64,000 nucleotides of DNA from CAYMYN01 sp964394665 (GTDB lineage Bacteria; Planctomycetota; UBA1135; GCA-002686595). The translations under genes and the position numbers were made by a program. This document shows positions 27,296-35,429 of the stretch, one piece after another. The notes beneath the pieces are model-generated. The model worked only from the letters and a program-made list of their open reading frames with translations. It was not told the origin of the DNA and searched no databases. Position 1 is the first letter of the stretch. Every line of letters begins with the position of its first letter. Location of the stretch: the NCBI GenBank assembly GCA_964394665.1, contig CAYMYN010000011.1, positions 50,301 through 114,300 of the forward strand, written 5' to 3'.

Positions 27296-29100
27296 CCCGG
27301 GCTTTGAGCGCCGAGCTCGAATTGGCGCTCGAGCCAGCGCGGCCGGCTGTAGTCCCAAGAACGCTCGGCGATGTCCGCGACCAACACGGGGTAGATGCGG
27401 AGCAGGGTTTCGAGCAGGTCCGGGGCGAGGTCGACGGCGGTGGCATAGTCGCGGAGCACCTGGGCCTCGTGGGGGGCGCGCGTGGCGGGGTCGCGCACCG
27501 CGCGCCAGGCGGCGCCGGCGCTCGAGGCGTGCTCCTGCTTGCGTTGGTGCACGACCAGGTGCGCGAGGTCGAAGGCCGGCAGGCCGGAGTCCTCCGAGAT
27601 GCCCCAGTCGAGCAAGCCCAGGAACGAGCCGTCGGAGCGGACCTGGACGTGTTTGGCGCGCACGTCGCCGTGCACGCGCACGAGCGGCAGCTCACGGCCG
27701 GTGAGCTGCGTCCGGGCCTGCTCGCGCAGGCGCTCGAGCTCGGCGCGCGCGGCGGGCGAGACGACGCGCGTCGCCACGAGGTCGAAGCGTCGGCCCACGA
27801 GCTCCTCGAAGCCCGCGGCGTCGATGCGTCGGCGCTCGACCACCAGGCGCGCGAGCTCGCCGGCGGTCTCCTCGAGCATGCGCCGCGCGGGCCGACCGCC
27901 GCCGAGCTGGGCCGCGCTGTGGCCCACGAGGCGACCCTCGCAGGCGAGCCACAGGCCCTCGATCTCGTCCGCCAGACGCAACTCGGGCAACGCCAGGCCC
28001 GGGAAGCGCCGCGGGAGCTCGCGCAGCAGCTCGACGTGGCGTTCGCACTGCGCGCGCTTGGCCGCCGAGAGCGGGACGTGGAGCGTCCAACGGCCCGTGG
28101 GCTCGTCGTCCGGCGCGCCCAGCAGGCGGGTCTGCACGAGCAGCGTGTTGCCGCGCGTGGCGACGAGCTCCTCGGCCTGTGGGACGCGCTCGCCCAGGCG
28201 CTCGGCCAACGCCTCGAGGATGCGCTCGATGCGCCGGCGACGGTGGGCGTGCTCGCGGCGCGGCGCGAGCAACGCGAAGGAAGGCGTCAGCACCGGGAAC
28301 AGCCCGACGGCCTCGGCCGCGACCTTGAGGTGGTTCCTGCGCTCGAGCGGGCCCAGGTAGAGGCGCGGGTGCAGCTCGTCGAGGGCCACGACGTGCGTGA
28401 AGTCGTCCGCGTGCGGATAGAGGGCCAGGGCCCGCGGCCGGGCGTAGCCGGCGTGTTCGAGCAGCTCGCGATAGCCGGCCAGGGTGCGCTCGCCGCGCGT
28501 GGGGCGCAGGGCCTCGCGGATCCAGGCCAGGGGGCTGGGGACGGCGAACTGTCCGCGCCGGCCGCGCGAGCGTTTGTAGCCCAGGCGGTTGTCGGCCACG
28601 AGCAACACCTCGCCGCGCGCGACGCGCAACAGCTCGGCGACGTCGTGGCCCCAGCCCGTCTCGCGGCCGGGGACGCCGCCCTCCTGCACCACGAGGTCGA
28701 AGCATCGATCGGCGAAGGGCAGGCGCTCGCCATCGCCGGCGGCGACCAGGCGCGCCCCGCGGCCCGCGGCGGCCAGCCGCGCCGCGGCGAAGCGCAGGCG
28801 GTGCGGCGCGGGGTCGAGCAGGGTGACCTCGAAGCCCACGGCGGCCAGACCGACGGCGGTACCCGCGCAGGCGTTGCCGACGACGAGCGCGCTGCCCGGG
28901 CCCGGTTGCACGAGCGGCCACCATCCGCTGCGCGCCTCGCGGAAGGCCAGCATGGCGGCCTCGGCGCGCGCGTCGGAGAGGCGCAGCAGCAGCGCTTCCC
29001 AGGCGGCGCGGAAGTCCGCTCCCGCGCCCAGGTCCGCCTCCAGCAGCCGCACGTCCTCGGGGAGCAGCGGGCCGGGGCCCTCGACGGCGGCCAGGTTCAC
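27292..29100 (-). CDS. SAM-dependent methyltransferase fused to an aminoglycoside-phosphotransferase-like kinase
   Basis: 602 residues, GTG start overlapping the upstream membrane protein's stop. The N-terminal half is a class I methyltransferase: motif I ALVVGNACAGTAVGLAA, acidic motif II LLDPAP, and FDLVVQEGG as the post-I region. The C-terminal 200 residues are APH-like: VRVHGDVRAKH (H477, D479) and LLDWG (D498), the catalytic loop and DFG-like Asp. The Asn expected at the end of HGDxxxxN is His (H484). Substrate unknown; the fusion suggests successive methylation and phosphorylation of a sugar, lipid or antibiotic-like molecule. Confidence 0.78.
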   Translation of the reverse strand: MNLAAVEGPGPLLPEDVRLLEADLGAGADFRAAWEALLLRLSDARAEAAMLAFREARSGWWPLVQPGPGSALVVGNACAGTAVGLAAVGFEVTLLDPAPHRLRFAAARLAAAGRGARLVAAGDGERLPFADRCFDLVVQEGGVPGRETGWGHDVAELLRVARGEVLLVADNRLGYKRSRGRRGQFAVPSPLAWIREALRPTRGERTLAGYRELLEHAGYARPRALALYPHADDFTHVVALDELHPRLYLGPLERRNHLKVAAEAVGLFPVLTPSFALLAPRREHAHRRRRIERILEALAERLGERVPQAEELVATRGNTLLVQTRLLGAPDDEPTGRWTLHVPLSAAKRAQCERHVELLRELPRRFPGLALPELRLADEIEGLWLACEGRLVGHSAAQLGGGRPARRMLEETAGELARLVVERRRIDAAGFEELVGRRFDLVATRVVSPAARAELERLREQARTQLTGRELPLVRVHGDVRAKHVQVRSDGSFLGLLDWGISEDSGLPAFDLAHLVVHQRKQEHASSAGAAWRAVRDPATRAPHEAQVLRDYATAVDLAPDLLETLLRIYPVLVADIAERSWDYSRPRWLERQFELGAQSPG

Positions 29101-30047
29101 GCCGGCACCCCGACGCGTTCGGCGCGCAACGTCCCCAGGCCCAGGAACAACAAGGCCAGCGGCGCGAGGACCAGGCCCAGGGTCGCCGGATCGGGCGCGG
29201 CGAGGTCGCCGCTCGAGAGGCGCACGCCGAGGGCCGCGCCGAGCACGACGACCCCGAGCACGAGCGTGCGCGCGCGGCCGGGGCGCGGCGTGGCGAGCGC
29301 GAGGGCCGCGAGGGCGAGGGACGCGGGCAACCAGCCCGGCGCCCACAAGAGCGCCGCGGTGCCCGCTCCAGCGAGGGCCAGGGCGCGCGCGCGTCGGTCG
29401 GCGCGCCGCACCCAGGCCACGGCGCCCGCGCCGGCGGCGACCAGGCCGAGGGCCGCGTGAAGGCTGCCCTCGCCGCGCGCGAGCAGCGCGAGCGAGGTCG
29501 GGAGCCAAGCGGCGGCGGCGAAGACCAGGGCGCGCGGCAGCGGGGCGCGGCGGGCGCGCTCGAGGCCGGCCTCGACCAGCAGCGCGATGGCCGCGGGGAC
29601 GAACAGCGCCGGCGTCGGCCAGCGCTCGCCGCCCAAGGCGAGTTCGAGCGCCGCGAGCGGTCCCTCTGTCGAGCGCGGTACGAAGGTGATCGCGAAGGGC
29701 ACGCACAGGCCGAGGGCTCCCAGGGCCAGCACGCCGCGCGCGATCGCGCCGCGCGGCTCGGCGCGCGGCTCGTGCCGCGGCCGCATGGCGCCCGGCAACG
29801 AGCCGAGTCGCACCGCGAGGATCAGGCCCCAGGGTCCGACGAGCCACGCGAGCCGCGGCCCGATCCCGAGGGCGCCCAGCAGGCTGGCTTGGGCGGCGAG
29901 CAGGCCCGAACCCAGCAGCAGGCTCGCCGCGCAGGTCGCGCCGAGCTCCCGGGCGCCGTGGTAGCCCGGCCAACCGGGCGGCAGCAGCGCCAGCGCCGTG
30001 CGTCCGACGCCGAGGATCAGGGCCAGTTGGAGCAGCGCGTTCTCCAC
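29097..30047 (-). CDS. Polytopic membrane protein, unknown function
   Basis: 316 residues, about nine to ten membrane helices, Ala/Leu-rich with basic loops (RPRHEPRAEPR, RRADRRARA). GTG at 30047 is preferred because the upstream part is Arg-rich, and a TACCAT box lies 6 bases ahead. Its stop overlaps the start of the methyltransferase-kinase fusion, so the pair forms an operon. No family recognised; it could be a carrier or a polymerase-like integral protein for a lipid-linked product. Confidence 0.7.
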   Translation of the reverse strand: MENALLQLALILGVGRTALALLPPGWPGYHGARELGATCAASLLLGSGLLAAQASLLGALGIGPRLAWLVGPWGLILAVRLGSLPGAMRPRHEPRAEPRGAIARGVLALGALGLCVPFAITFVPRSTEGPLAALELALGGERWPTPALFVPAAIALLVEAGLERARRAPLPRALVFAAAAWLPTSLALLARGEGSLHAALGLVAAGAGAVAWVRRADRRARALALAGAGTAALLWAPGWLPASLALAALALATPRPGRARTLVLGVVVLGAALGVRLSSGDLAAPDPATLGLVLAPLALLFLGLGTLRAERVGVPA

Positions 30048-30135
30048 CCGCGGATGGTAGCGGGGGAGCGCTCCCGCGCGACGGCGCGACCCGCGGCGAG
30101 TCCACGCGGGGCCCGTGGCGCTACGATCCGCGCCC
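30048..30135. promoter_or_regulatory. Divergent promoter region with two TAnnAT boxes
   Basis: TACCAT on the minus strand (30059-30054, 6 bases before GTG 30047) and TACGAT on the plus strand (30122-30127, 8 bases before ATG 30136). Each is preceded by GC and followed by C. If both serve as -10 boxes, both transcripts start at or next to the start codon. Confidence 0.4.
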
Positions 30136-30960
30136 ATGCGCGTCGCGGCCTTCCAGTTCGACGTCCGTCCGCTCGACGTGGCGGCGAACCTCGCCGCGGT
30201 CGAGGAGGCCCTGGCCCGCGCCGCCGCCGCCGGGGTCGACCTCGTCTGTCTGCCCGAGATGTGGCCGACCTCCTTCCCGGCGGGGGAGGGGCCGGACGCC
30301 GAGCTCCTGGCGCGCAGCGAGCGCGCCCTCGAGCGGGTGCGCGAGCTCAGCGGCGAGCTCAGCGGCGAGCTCGATCTGGTCGTCGCGGGCAGCGCCTACG
30401 GCGCGGCGTCCCCCGCTCAGCGGCCCACCAATCGCCTGCACCTCTTCGCGGCCGGCAAGCTGCTCGCGCGCTACGACAAGGTGCACCTGTTCACGCCCAC
30501 CGCCGAGCCCGAGTCCTTCCGCGCCGGCGAGCTCCCGCCGCCCCTGGTGCAGACGCGCGTCGGGCGCCTGGCGGGCGTCATCTGCTACGACCTGCGTTTC
30601 CCCGAGCTCGTGCGCGTGGCCTTCCGCGGCGGCGCCGAGGTACTGCTCGTCCCCGCCCAGTGGCCCAGCCCGCGCATCGCCCACTGGCGCGCGCTGTGCG
30701 TCGGGCGCGCCGTGGAGGGCCAGTTCGCGCTCGTGGGCGCCAACCGCACGGGCGTCGAGCGCGTCGGCCGGCGCGGCCTCGAGCTCGAGTTCCCCGGGCG
30801 CTCGCTCGTCGTCGCGCCCAGCGGCGAGGTGCTGGCCGAGGGCGGCGCCGAGCCCGAGCTCGTGATCGCCGACCTGGACCTGGCCGCGGCGCGTCACCTG
30901 CGCACGCGCGTCCCGGTCGCCAAGGACGAGCGCCCCGATCTCTACCGGCGCTGGCTCTGA
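30136..30960 (+). CDS. Carbon-nitrogen hydrolase (nitrilase/omega-amidase family)
   Basis: 274 residues. The Glu-Lys-Cys triad is complete: E41 (CLPEMW), K115 (YDKVHLF), C150 (VICYDLRFPE). Most likely a cytoplasmic amidase such as omega-amidase or deaminated-glutathione amidase, which have the same block order. A 12-bp in-frame repeat (30343-30372) encodes LSGELSGELD. ATG at 30136 gives the typical MRVAAFQFD start. A hairpin terminator follows the stop. Confidence 0.9.
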   Translation: MRVAAFQFDVRPLDVAANLAAVEEALARAAAAGVDLVCLPEMWPTSFPAGEGPDAELLARSERALERVRELSGELSGELDLVVAGSAYGAASPAQRPTNRLHLFAAGKLLARYDKVHLFTPTAEPESFRAGELPPPLVQTRVGRLAGVICYDLRFPELVRVAFRGGAEVLLVPAQWPSPRIAHWRALCVGRAVEGQFALVGANRTGVERVGRRGLELEFPGRSLVVAPSGEVLAEGGAEPELVIADLDLAAARHLRTRVPVAKDERPDLYRRWL

Positions 30961-30979
30961 GCCCGCCCCCGAATGGCGA

Positions 30980-31010
30980 GGAGGGAGGCCGCGCGATGCG
31001 ACCTCCCTCC
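30980..31010. terminator. Hairpin terminator between convergent genes
   Basis: GGAGGGAGG (30980-30988) pairs with CCTCCCTCC (31002-31010), loop of 13, starting 19 bases after the amidase stop. The downstream sequence is pyrimidine-rich with scattered Ts (GTTCCCTTC, TTCTCTCG). It may also end the minus-strand gene 31091-31627. Confidence 0.65.
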
Positions 31011-31090
31011 GTCGTTCCCTTCAGGCTTCTCTCGTTCTCTCTCTTCGGTGCGGGACCCCCTCCTCCGGAGTCCCCCCAGCACCTGCCGTC

Positions 31091-31627
31091 CTAGACGGGC
31101 GGCAGGGGTTCTTTCTCGACCGGTGGCGGCGTGTTGCCCTGGGCCTTCTCGTTCGGCGCGGGGATCGGCACGTGCAACGGCGCGCTGGCAGCGGGCGTCT
31201 GCGGCAGGGGCAAGAACCCCGGGGCGCGCCGCAGGCCGGCCGGATCGCTGGCGGCGACGTGCACGCCGCGTCCGTCCTGCTCGAGCACGACCAGGCAGGT
31301 CTTGCCGTCGAGCGCCAGCGCGCCGCTCGTCGCCAGGCGGCCGTCCTGGGCCGCGAGCACCTCGAGCCACACGCCCACGCGCCCCCCGGGCGGATGCTGC
31401 GCGACCAGCGTCGCGCCCGGCAGCAGCGTGCGCGCCGTGACGTGCGCGCGGCCGGGGCCGGCGAACACGAGCACGAAGGGCTCCGACGAACGGCTCTCGG
31501 CCACCAGCCGCGTCTCCTCGAGGCGCAGCACCAAGCTGGCTCCGCTCCCGTCCGCGGTCGTGACGGGGGCCGCGCCGTCGACGTCGGCGGGCAGGAAGGA
31601 GGCCAGGGCGAGGAGCAGGGTGTGCAT
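31091..31627 (-). CDS. Small exported protein, unknown function
   Basis: 178 residues beginning MHTLLLALASFLPADVDGAAP, a short signal peptide. The mature part is beta-rich (VLRLEETRLVAESRSSEPFVLVFAG) and ends in a Pro-rich tail (APNEKAQGNTPPPVEKE), as in cell-surface or periplasmic proteins. I recognise no family. A longer start at 31804 would add only Arg/Gly-rich sequence. Confidence 0.6.
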   Translation of the reverse strand: MHTLLLALASFLPADVDGAAPVTTADGSGASLVLRLEETRLVAESRSSEPFVLVFAGPGRAHVTARTLLPGATLVAQHPPGGRVGVWLEVLAAQDGRLATSGALALDGKTCLVVLEQDGRGVHVAASDPAGLRRAPGFLPLPQTPAASAPLHVPIPAPNEKAQGNTPPPVEKEPLPPV

Positions 31628-31985
31628 GGGCTTCCGGGGTCGCGGTCCATCCCGGGCGGCTCCCCGGGCCCGGGATGTATCGGAAGGGCCTTCCCACCCC
31701 TTGAGGCCGTCTCGCCCCGAGCCGCCCCCTTCCCACGAACGGAAATCCCTTCCGGGAACCCTCCATCGCGGCCCTCGCCGGCCGAGCGTGGACCGCCCGG
31801 GCATGGAGGGAAGCTGGCCGCCTCCTTCGAGTCGCCGTGCGATGGCCGGCCCGCGACCCCCGCGCGGGATGGACCCGGGGCCGTCGGGCGGAAACGACGA
31901 CGAAGGAGGATACCCCCGCCTCTCCGGGGGCTACCCGGAGTCGGCCGAGGTCCCGCGCCGGTGCGACGCGTCGGCCGACGATCCC
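31628..31985. other. Divergent 358-bp intergenic region
   Basis: On the minus strand CCGATACATCC (near 31670-31680) may be the -10 region of the small exported protein. Toward the FG-GAP gene there is AGGAGGATAC (31904-31913), a purine-rich element too far from the ATG (31986) to be its ribosome-binding site. No protein-like frame is found. Confidence 0.35.
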
Positions 31986-34184
31986 ATGCTCCACCTCTCG
32001 CTCTTCGCCGTGGCCCTGCTCGGGCCGTCGCAGTTCGACTTCCCCGAGGCGCAGTTCCCGATGCGGGTGGGGGTCGCGGAGCCCGTGGCGGGCAAGCTCG
32101 ACGCGGATCCCCTCACGGACGTGGTCGCCGTCGACAGGTCGCGCAGCGAGCTCGTCGTCGCCCGCGGCCTGGGGGACGGGGCGTTCGCGCCGCCCACGGC
32201 CCATCCGACCGGCTCCGAGCCGCTCCTGGTGCGCCTCTCCGACCTCGACGGCGATGGGGATCTCGACGCCCTCGTGGCGTGGGTGGGTGGCGTCAGCGGA
32301 GGGTTCAGCGTGCACCTCGGCGACGGCCAAGGGGGCTTCGCCGCGCCCGCCCATCGCGCGCTGCCCTGGCGGCCGGCGGACTTCGTGGTGGGCGACCTCG
32401 ACGGCGATGGCAGGGCGGACCTCGTGTTCGTCGGAGCGGCGCCGCACGATGCCGAGGCGCTCGCCTTCCTCGGGGACGGCAGCGGTGGCTTCGGGGCTGG
32501 CGCGGCGAGCCCGCTCGGGGCCGCGGTCGTCTCGATCGCCCTCGGGGATCTCGACGGCGACCCGCACCCCGATCTCTTCACGGGCGCTCCCGGCCCGTCG
32601 TCGGTGCGCGTCTACTCGGGTTCCGCCGCGGGGAGCTTCACCTTCGCGACGAGCATCGCCCTGCCGCAGGCGCCGGCGGGCCTCGCGGTCGGCGACCTCG
32701 ACGGGGACGGTGCCGACGACGTCGCGGTCGTGGCGGGGTTCGGCTTCCCATTCCCGGCCACGTTGTCGACCTTCCTGGGTGACGGTGCGGGCGGCTTCGC
32801 GCCAGCCGCGACCTACCCGGCGGTCGCCGCCGACTCGCACCGCATCGATCTGCTCGACTGCGACGGCGACGGAGCGCTGGACGCGGTCGTCGGTTGGCGC
32901 GTCTCGACCCTCGGTGGCGTCTCCGTCCATCCCGGCCTGGGCACGGGGAGCTTCGGTACACCGCAGAGCGTGGTCGGCAAGACCTGGTTCGAGGGCTTCA
33001 CCGTCGCCGACCTCGGCGCAGGGGCGGGGATCGCGGTCCTCTACCTGCAAGGCGGGCAGCAGGGAGTCACGCCCCTCGGCTTCCTCGGGGTCGTGAAGCG
33101 CACCTCGACGGGATCCTTCCAGACGCCGCACGTCGAGCGCTTCGGCGTGTGGCAGCACGACGGGCGCAGCCTGGTGGCGCTGGACGTGGACGGGGACGGC
33201 TTCGAGGACATCGTCACGCTCGGATCCGCCTCTCCCTGGCAGGTCCTCTCCGTGCACCGCGGCGACGGTACGGGCGGTTTCTCGGGTCACTGGCGCCTCG
33301 CCTTCCCGGCCCAGAACGCCTTTTCGATTCCGGACACGCTGCTCCTCGGCCACCTGGACGGGGACGGGTTCGTGGATGCCATCGGGGTCGAGGATGGGAT
33401 GATCCTGTTCTTCCGCGGAACGCCGGGGGGCAGGTTCGCCGCGCCGCTCGAGGTGGGCCAGGAGAAGGGCCGGGTCGCGCTCGCGGACCTCGATGGCGAC
33501 GGCGTCGACGAGCTGATCGTCGGCCGTTGGGTCGCGACGTCGAACACCGACGTCTCGGTCCTTGTGCTCGTCGGCAGCCAGTTCGTGCAGGTGTCGCAGA
33601 CGACGGTGCCCTGGCGGGTCTCCGCGATCACGGCCGCGGACTTCGACGCCGACGCCAGGGTGGACCTCGCGTTGGCCGCCGAGTCGTCGCCCTGGATCGG
33701 CTGGCTGCGCGGCAACGGTGACTTCACGTTCGCGCCGCTGCAGCAGCTCGCGACGCCGGACCACGCGGGTGCCCTCGCGGCCGTCGATCTCGACGGCGAC
33801 GGCCTGCTCGAGCTCGTCGCCAGCGTCCCCGCGTTCCATTCGGTGCTGGTCTGGCCGAGCCTGGGCGGCACCTTCGGGTCGCCCGTGCGCCGGGCGGTGG
33901 GCGGGAGCCCGGGCCACCTGGCGAGCGCCGACTTCGACGGCGACGGCTTCCTGGACGTCGTGGTTTCGAACGCAGGAACGGACAACATCGCGATCCTGGC
34001 CGGGAACCCCGCGACGCTCATCGGCAGGCCCCAGTTCTTCGCGCGACCGCCCTGGCAGGTCGCTTCCCTCGTGGCCTTCCAGCCCGCCGCCGGCCTGCTC
34101 CCCGACGTCGTGCTCACCACCGCCGGGAACCCGATGACCGGGAACTACGAGGTCTTCTACCAGCTCGAGAACCTCGCGCCCTGA
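31986..34184 (+). CDS. Exported FG-GAP/VCBS repeat protein
   Basis: 732 residues; a weak signal peptide (MLHLSLFAVALLGPSQ). At least eleven Ca-binding-type motifs of form D-[LVFC]-D-[GA]-D are spaced about 45-65 residues apart (DLDGDGDLDAL, DLDGDGRADLV, DCDGDGALDAV, DVDGDGFEDIV, DFDGDGFLDVV and others), the signature of a seven-bladed integrin-alpha-like propeller or two of them. Likely a surface or extracellular binding protein. It does not carry the Cys-rich C-terminal domain found in the other secreted proteins here. Confidence 0.85.
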   Translation: MLHLSLFAVALLGPSQFDFPEAQFPMRVGVAEPVAGKLDADPLTDVVAVDRSRSELVVARGLGDGAFAPPTAHPTGSEPLLVRLSDLDGDGDLDALVAWVGGVSGGFSVHLGDGQGGFAAPAHRALPWRPADFVVGDLDGDGRADLVFVGAAPHDAEALAFLGDGSGGFGAGAASPLGAAVVSIALGDLDGDPHPDLFTGAPGPSSVRVYSGSAAGSFTFATSIALPQAPAGLAVGDLDGDGADDVAVVAGFGFPFPATLSTFLGDGAGGFAPAATYPAVAADSHRIDLLDCDGDGALDAVVGWRVSTLGGVSVHPGLGTGSFGTPQSVVGKTWFEGFTVADLGAGAGIAVLYLQGGQQGVTPLGFLGVVKRTSTGSFQTPHVERFGVWQHDGRSLVALDVDGDGFEDIVTLGSASPWQVLSVHRGDGTGGFSGHWRLAFPAQNAFSIPDTLLLGHLDGDGFVDAIGVEDGMILFFRGTPGGRFAAPLEVGQEKGRVALADLDGDGVDELIVGRWVATSNTDVSVLVLVGSQFVQVSQTTVPWRVSAITAADFDADARVDLALAAESSPWIGWLRGNGDFTFAPLQQLATPDHAGALAAVDLDGDGLLELVASVPAFHSVLVWPSLGGTFGSPVRRAVGGSPGHLASADFDGDGFLDVVVSNAGTDNIAILAGNPATLIGRPQFFARPPWQVASLVAFQPAAGLLPDVVLTTAGNPMTGNYEVFYQLENLAP

Positions 34185-34258
34185 GCCCATCGGCACCAGG
34201 GGACCGGTCGCGGTCCGCCTGCGCCGCGGGTCGGCTTCGAGCCGCCCGGGGGTTCGGA

Positions 34259-34264
34259 TACAGT
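34259..34264 (+). promoter_or_regulatory. Putative -10 box of oxyR
   Basis: TACAGT within GGATACAGTC, 38 bases before the oxyR ATG (34303), 4 of 6 to consensus. No clear -35. The remaining 118-bp gap has no other feature. Confidence 0.35.
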
Positions 34265-34302
34265 CTGCGCGCCGCCTGCCAGGCGCGGGCGGCGCGCAGC
34301 CC

Positions 34303-35208
34303 ATGAATCAGCAGCACCCGACCCTGCGGCAGCTCGAGTACTTCGTCGCCCTCGCCGATCGCCTGAACTTCCGCGAGGCGGCGGAGTCCTGCCACGTGAC
34401 CCAGCCGGCCCTGAGCGCGCAGATCGCGCAGCTCGAGTCGACCCTGGGGGTCCAGCTCTTCGAGCGCGACAAACGCCAGGTGCGGCTGACGCGGCCGGGC
34501 GAGGCGCTCGTGCCCGGCGCGCGCGAGCTGCTGGCGCGCACCGACGCCCTGTGCGAGCTGGCGCGCTCCTTCGGCGAGCCCCTCGAGGGCCCCCTGCGCC
34601 TGGGCGTCATCCCGACCGTCGGCCCCTATCTCCTGCCGCGCGTGCTGCCCGCCGTGCGCGCCGCCTTCCCCGAACTGCACCTCTACCTGCGCGAGGAGGA
34701 GACCAAGCGGCTGCTCGCCGAGCTCGAGGACGGCCAGCTCGACCTGCTGCTGCTCGCCATCGACGTCGATCTGGGCGGCCTCGCCACCCGGCCGCTGTTC
34801 TCGGATCCCTTCCTGCTGGCGGTCTCGAAGGACGATCCTCTCGCGCGCCGCGACCTGGTCTCGCTGGAGGACTTGCGGGGCCGCGACGTGTTGTTGCTCG
34901 AGGAGGGCCATTGCCTGCGCGAGCAGACCCTGCCCCTGTGCGACCTCGCCGACGCCCAGGAGCTGGCCGGTTTCCGCGCCACGAGCCTCTCGACCCTGTG
35001 CCAGATGGTGGCCGCCGAGCACTTCGTCACCCTCCTGCCCGAGCTGTGCCTCGAGCGCGAGCTCGCCGCCACCCCCAACCTGCTCGCCATCCCCTTCGGC
35101 CCCGACGGCCCCGGCCGCCGCATCGGCCTCGCCTGGCGCCCCAGCTCCCCCCGCAGCGAAGAATTCACCACCCTCGGCGACACCCTCGCCCGCGCCTACG
35201 CGGGCTGA
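34303..35208 (+). CDS. oxyR: LysR-type peroxide sensor OxyR
   Basis: 301 residues. The N-terminal winged helix (LRQLEYFVALAD, REAAESCHVTQPALSAQI) is LysR-type. The sensing pair C204 and C213 sits in EEGHCLREQTLPLC, with the same 9-residue spacing as E. coli Cys199/Cys208, so redox switching by a disulfide is expected. OxyR usually activates catalase or peroxiredoxin genes; none adjoins it here, so its targets lie elsewhere. Confidence 0.92.
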   Translation: MNQQHPTLRQLEYFVALADRLNFREAAESCHVTQPALSAQIAQLESTLGVQLFERDKRQVRLTRPGEALVPGARELLARTDALCELARSFGEPLEGPLRLGVIPTVGPYLLPRVLPAVRAAFPELHLYLREEETKRLLAELEDGQLDLLLLAIDVDLGGLATRPLFSDPFLLAVSKDDPLARRDLVSLEDLRGRDVLLLEEGHCLREQTLPLCDLADAQELAGFRATSLSTLCQMVAAEHFVTLLPELCLERELAATPNLLAIPFGPDGPGRRIGLAWRPSSPRSEEFTTLGDTLARAYAG

Positions 35209-35429
35209 GCCACGGAACGGGGCTGGATCGGCTCCCCTGCGCTCGAGCGCAGCCCGAACCAAAAACACCCGCGGGGAGTGGTTTTCGACCCCTGCGTGTG
35301 AAAGCCTGTCGGCCAGCGCCGTCCGGGGGGAGTGGGGCTCTCCGTACGGCGCCGGGGGATACGCCGTCGCCCGATGTCGATCCGCATCGGGCTTGGTTCC
35401 GTTCGTTCCGAGAGCTCTAGGAGTTGTCA
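35209..35429. other. Gap between oxyR and the secreted protein gene
   Basis: 221 bp without a gene. Near 35257-35295 an imperfect A-rich/T-rich inverted repeat (CCAAAAACACC ... GTGGTTTTCG) could act as a weak terminator for oxyR. GGATACGCC near 35358 may be a promoter element. AGGAG at 35419-35423 is the ribosome-binding site of the next gene. Confidence 0.35.
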
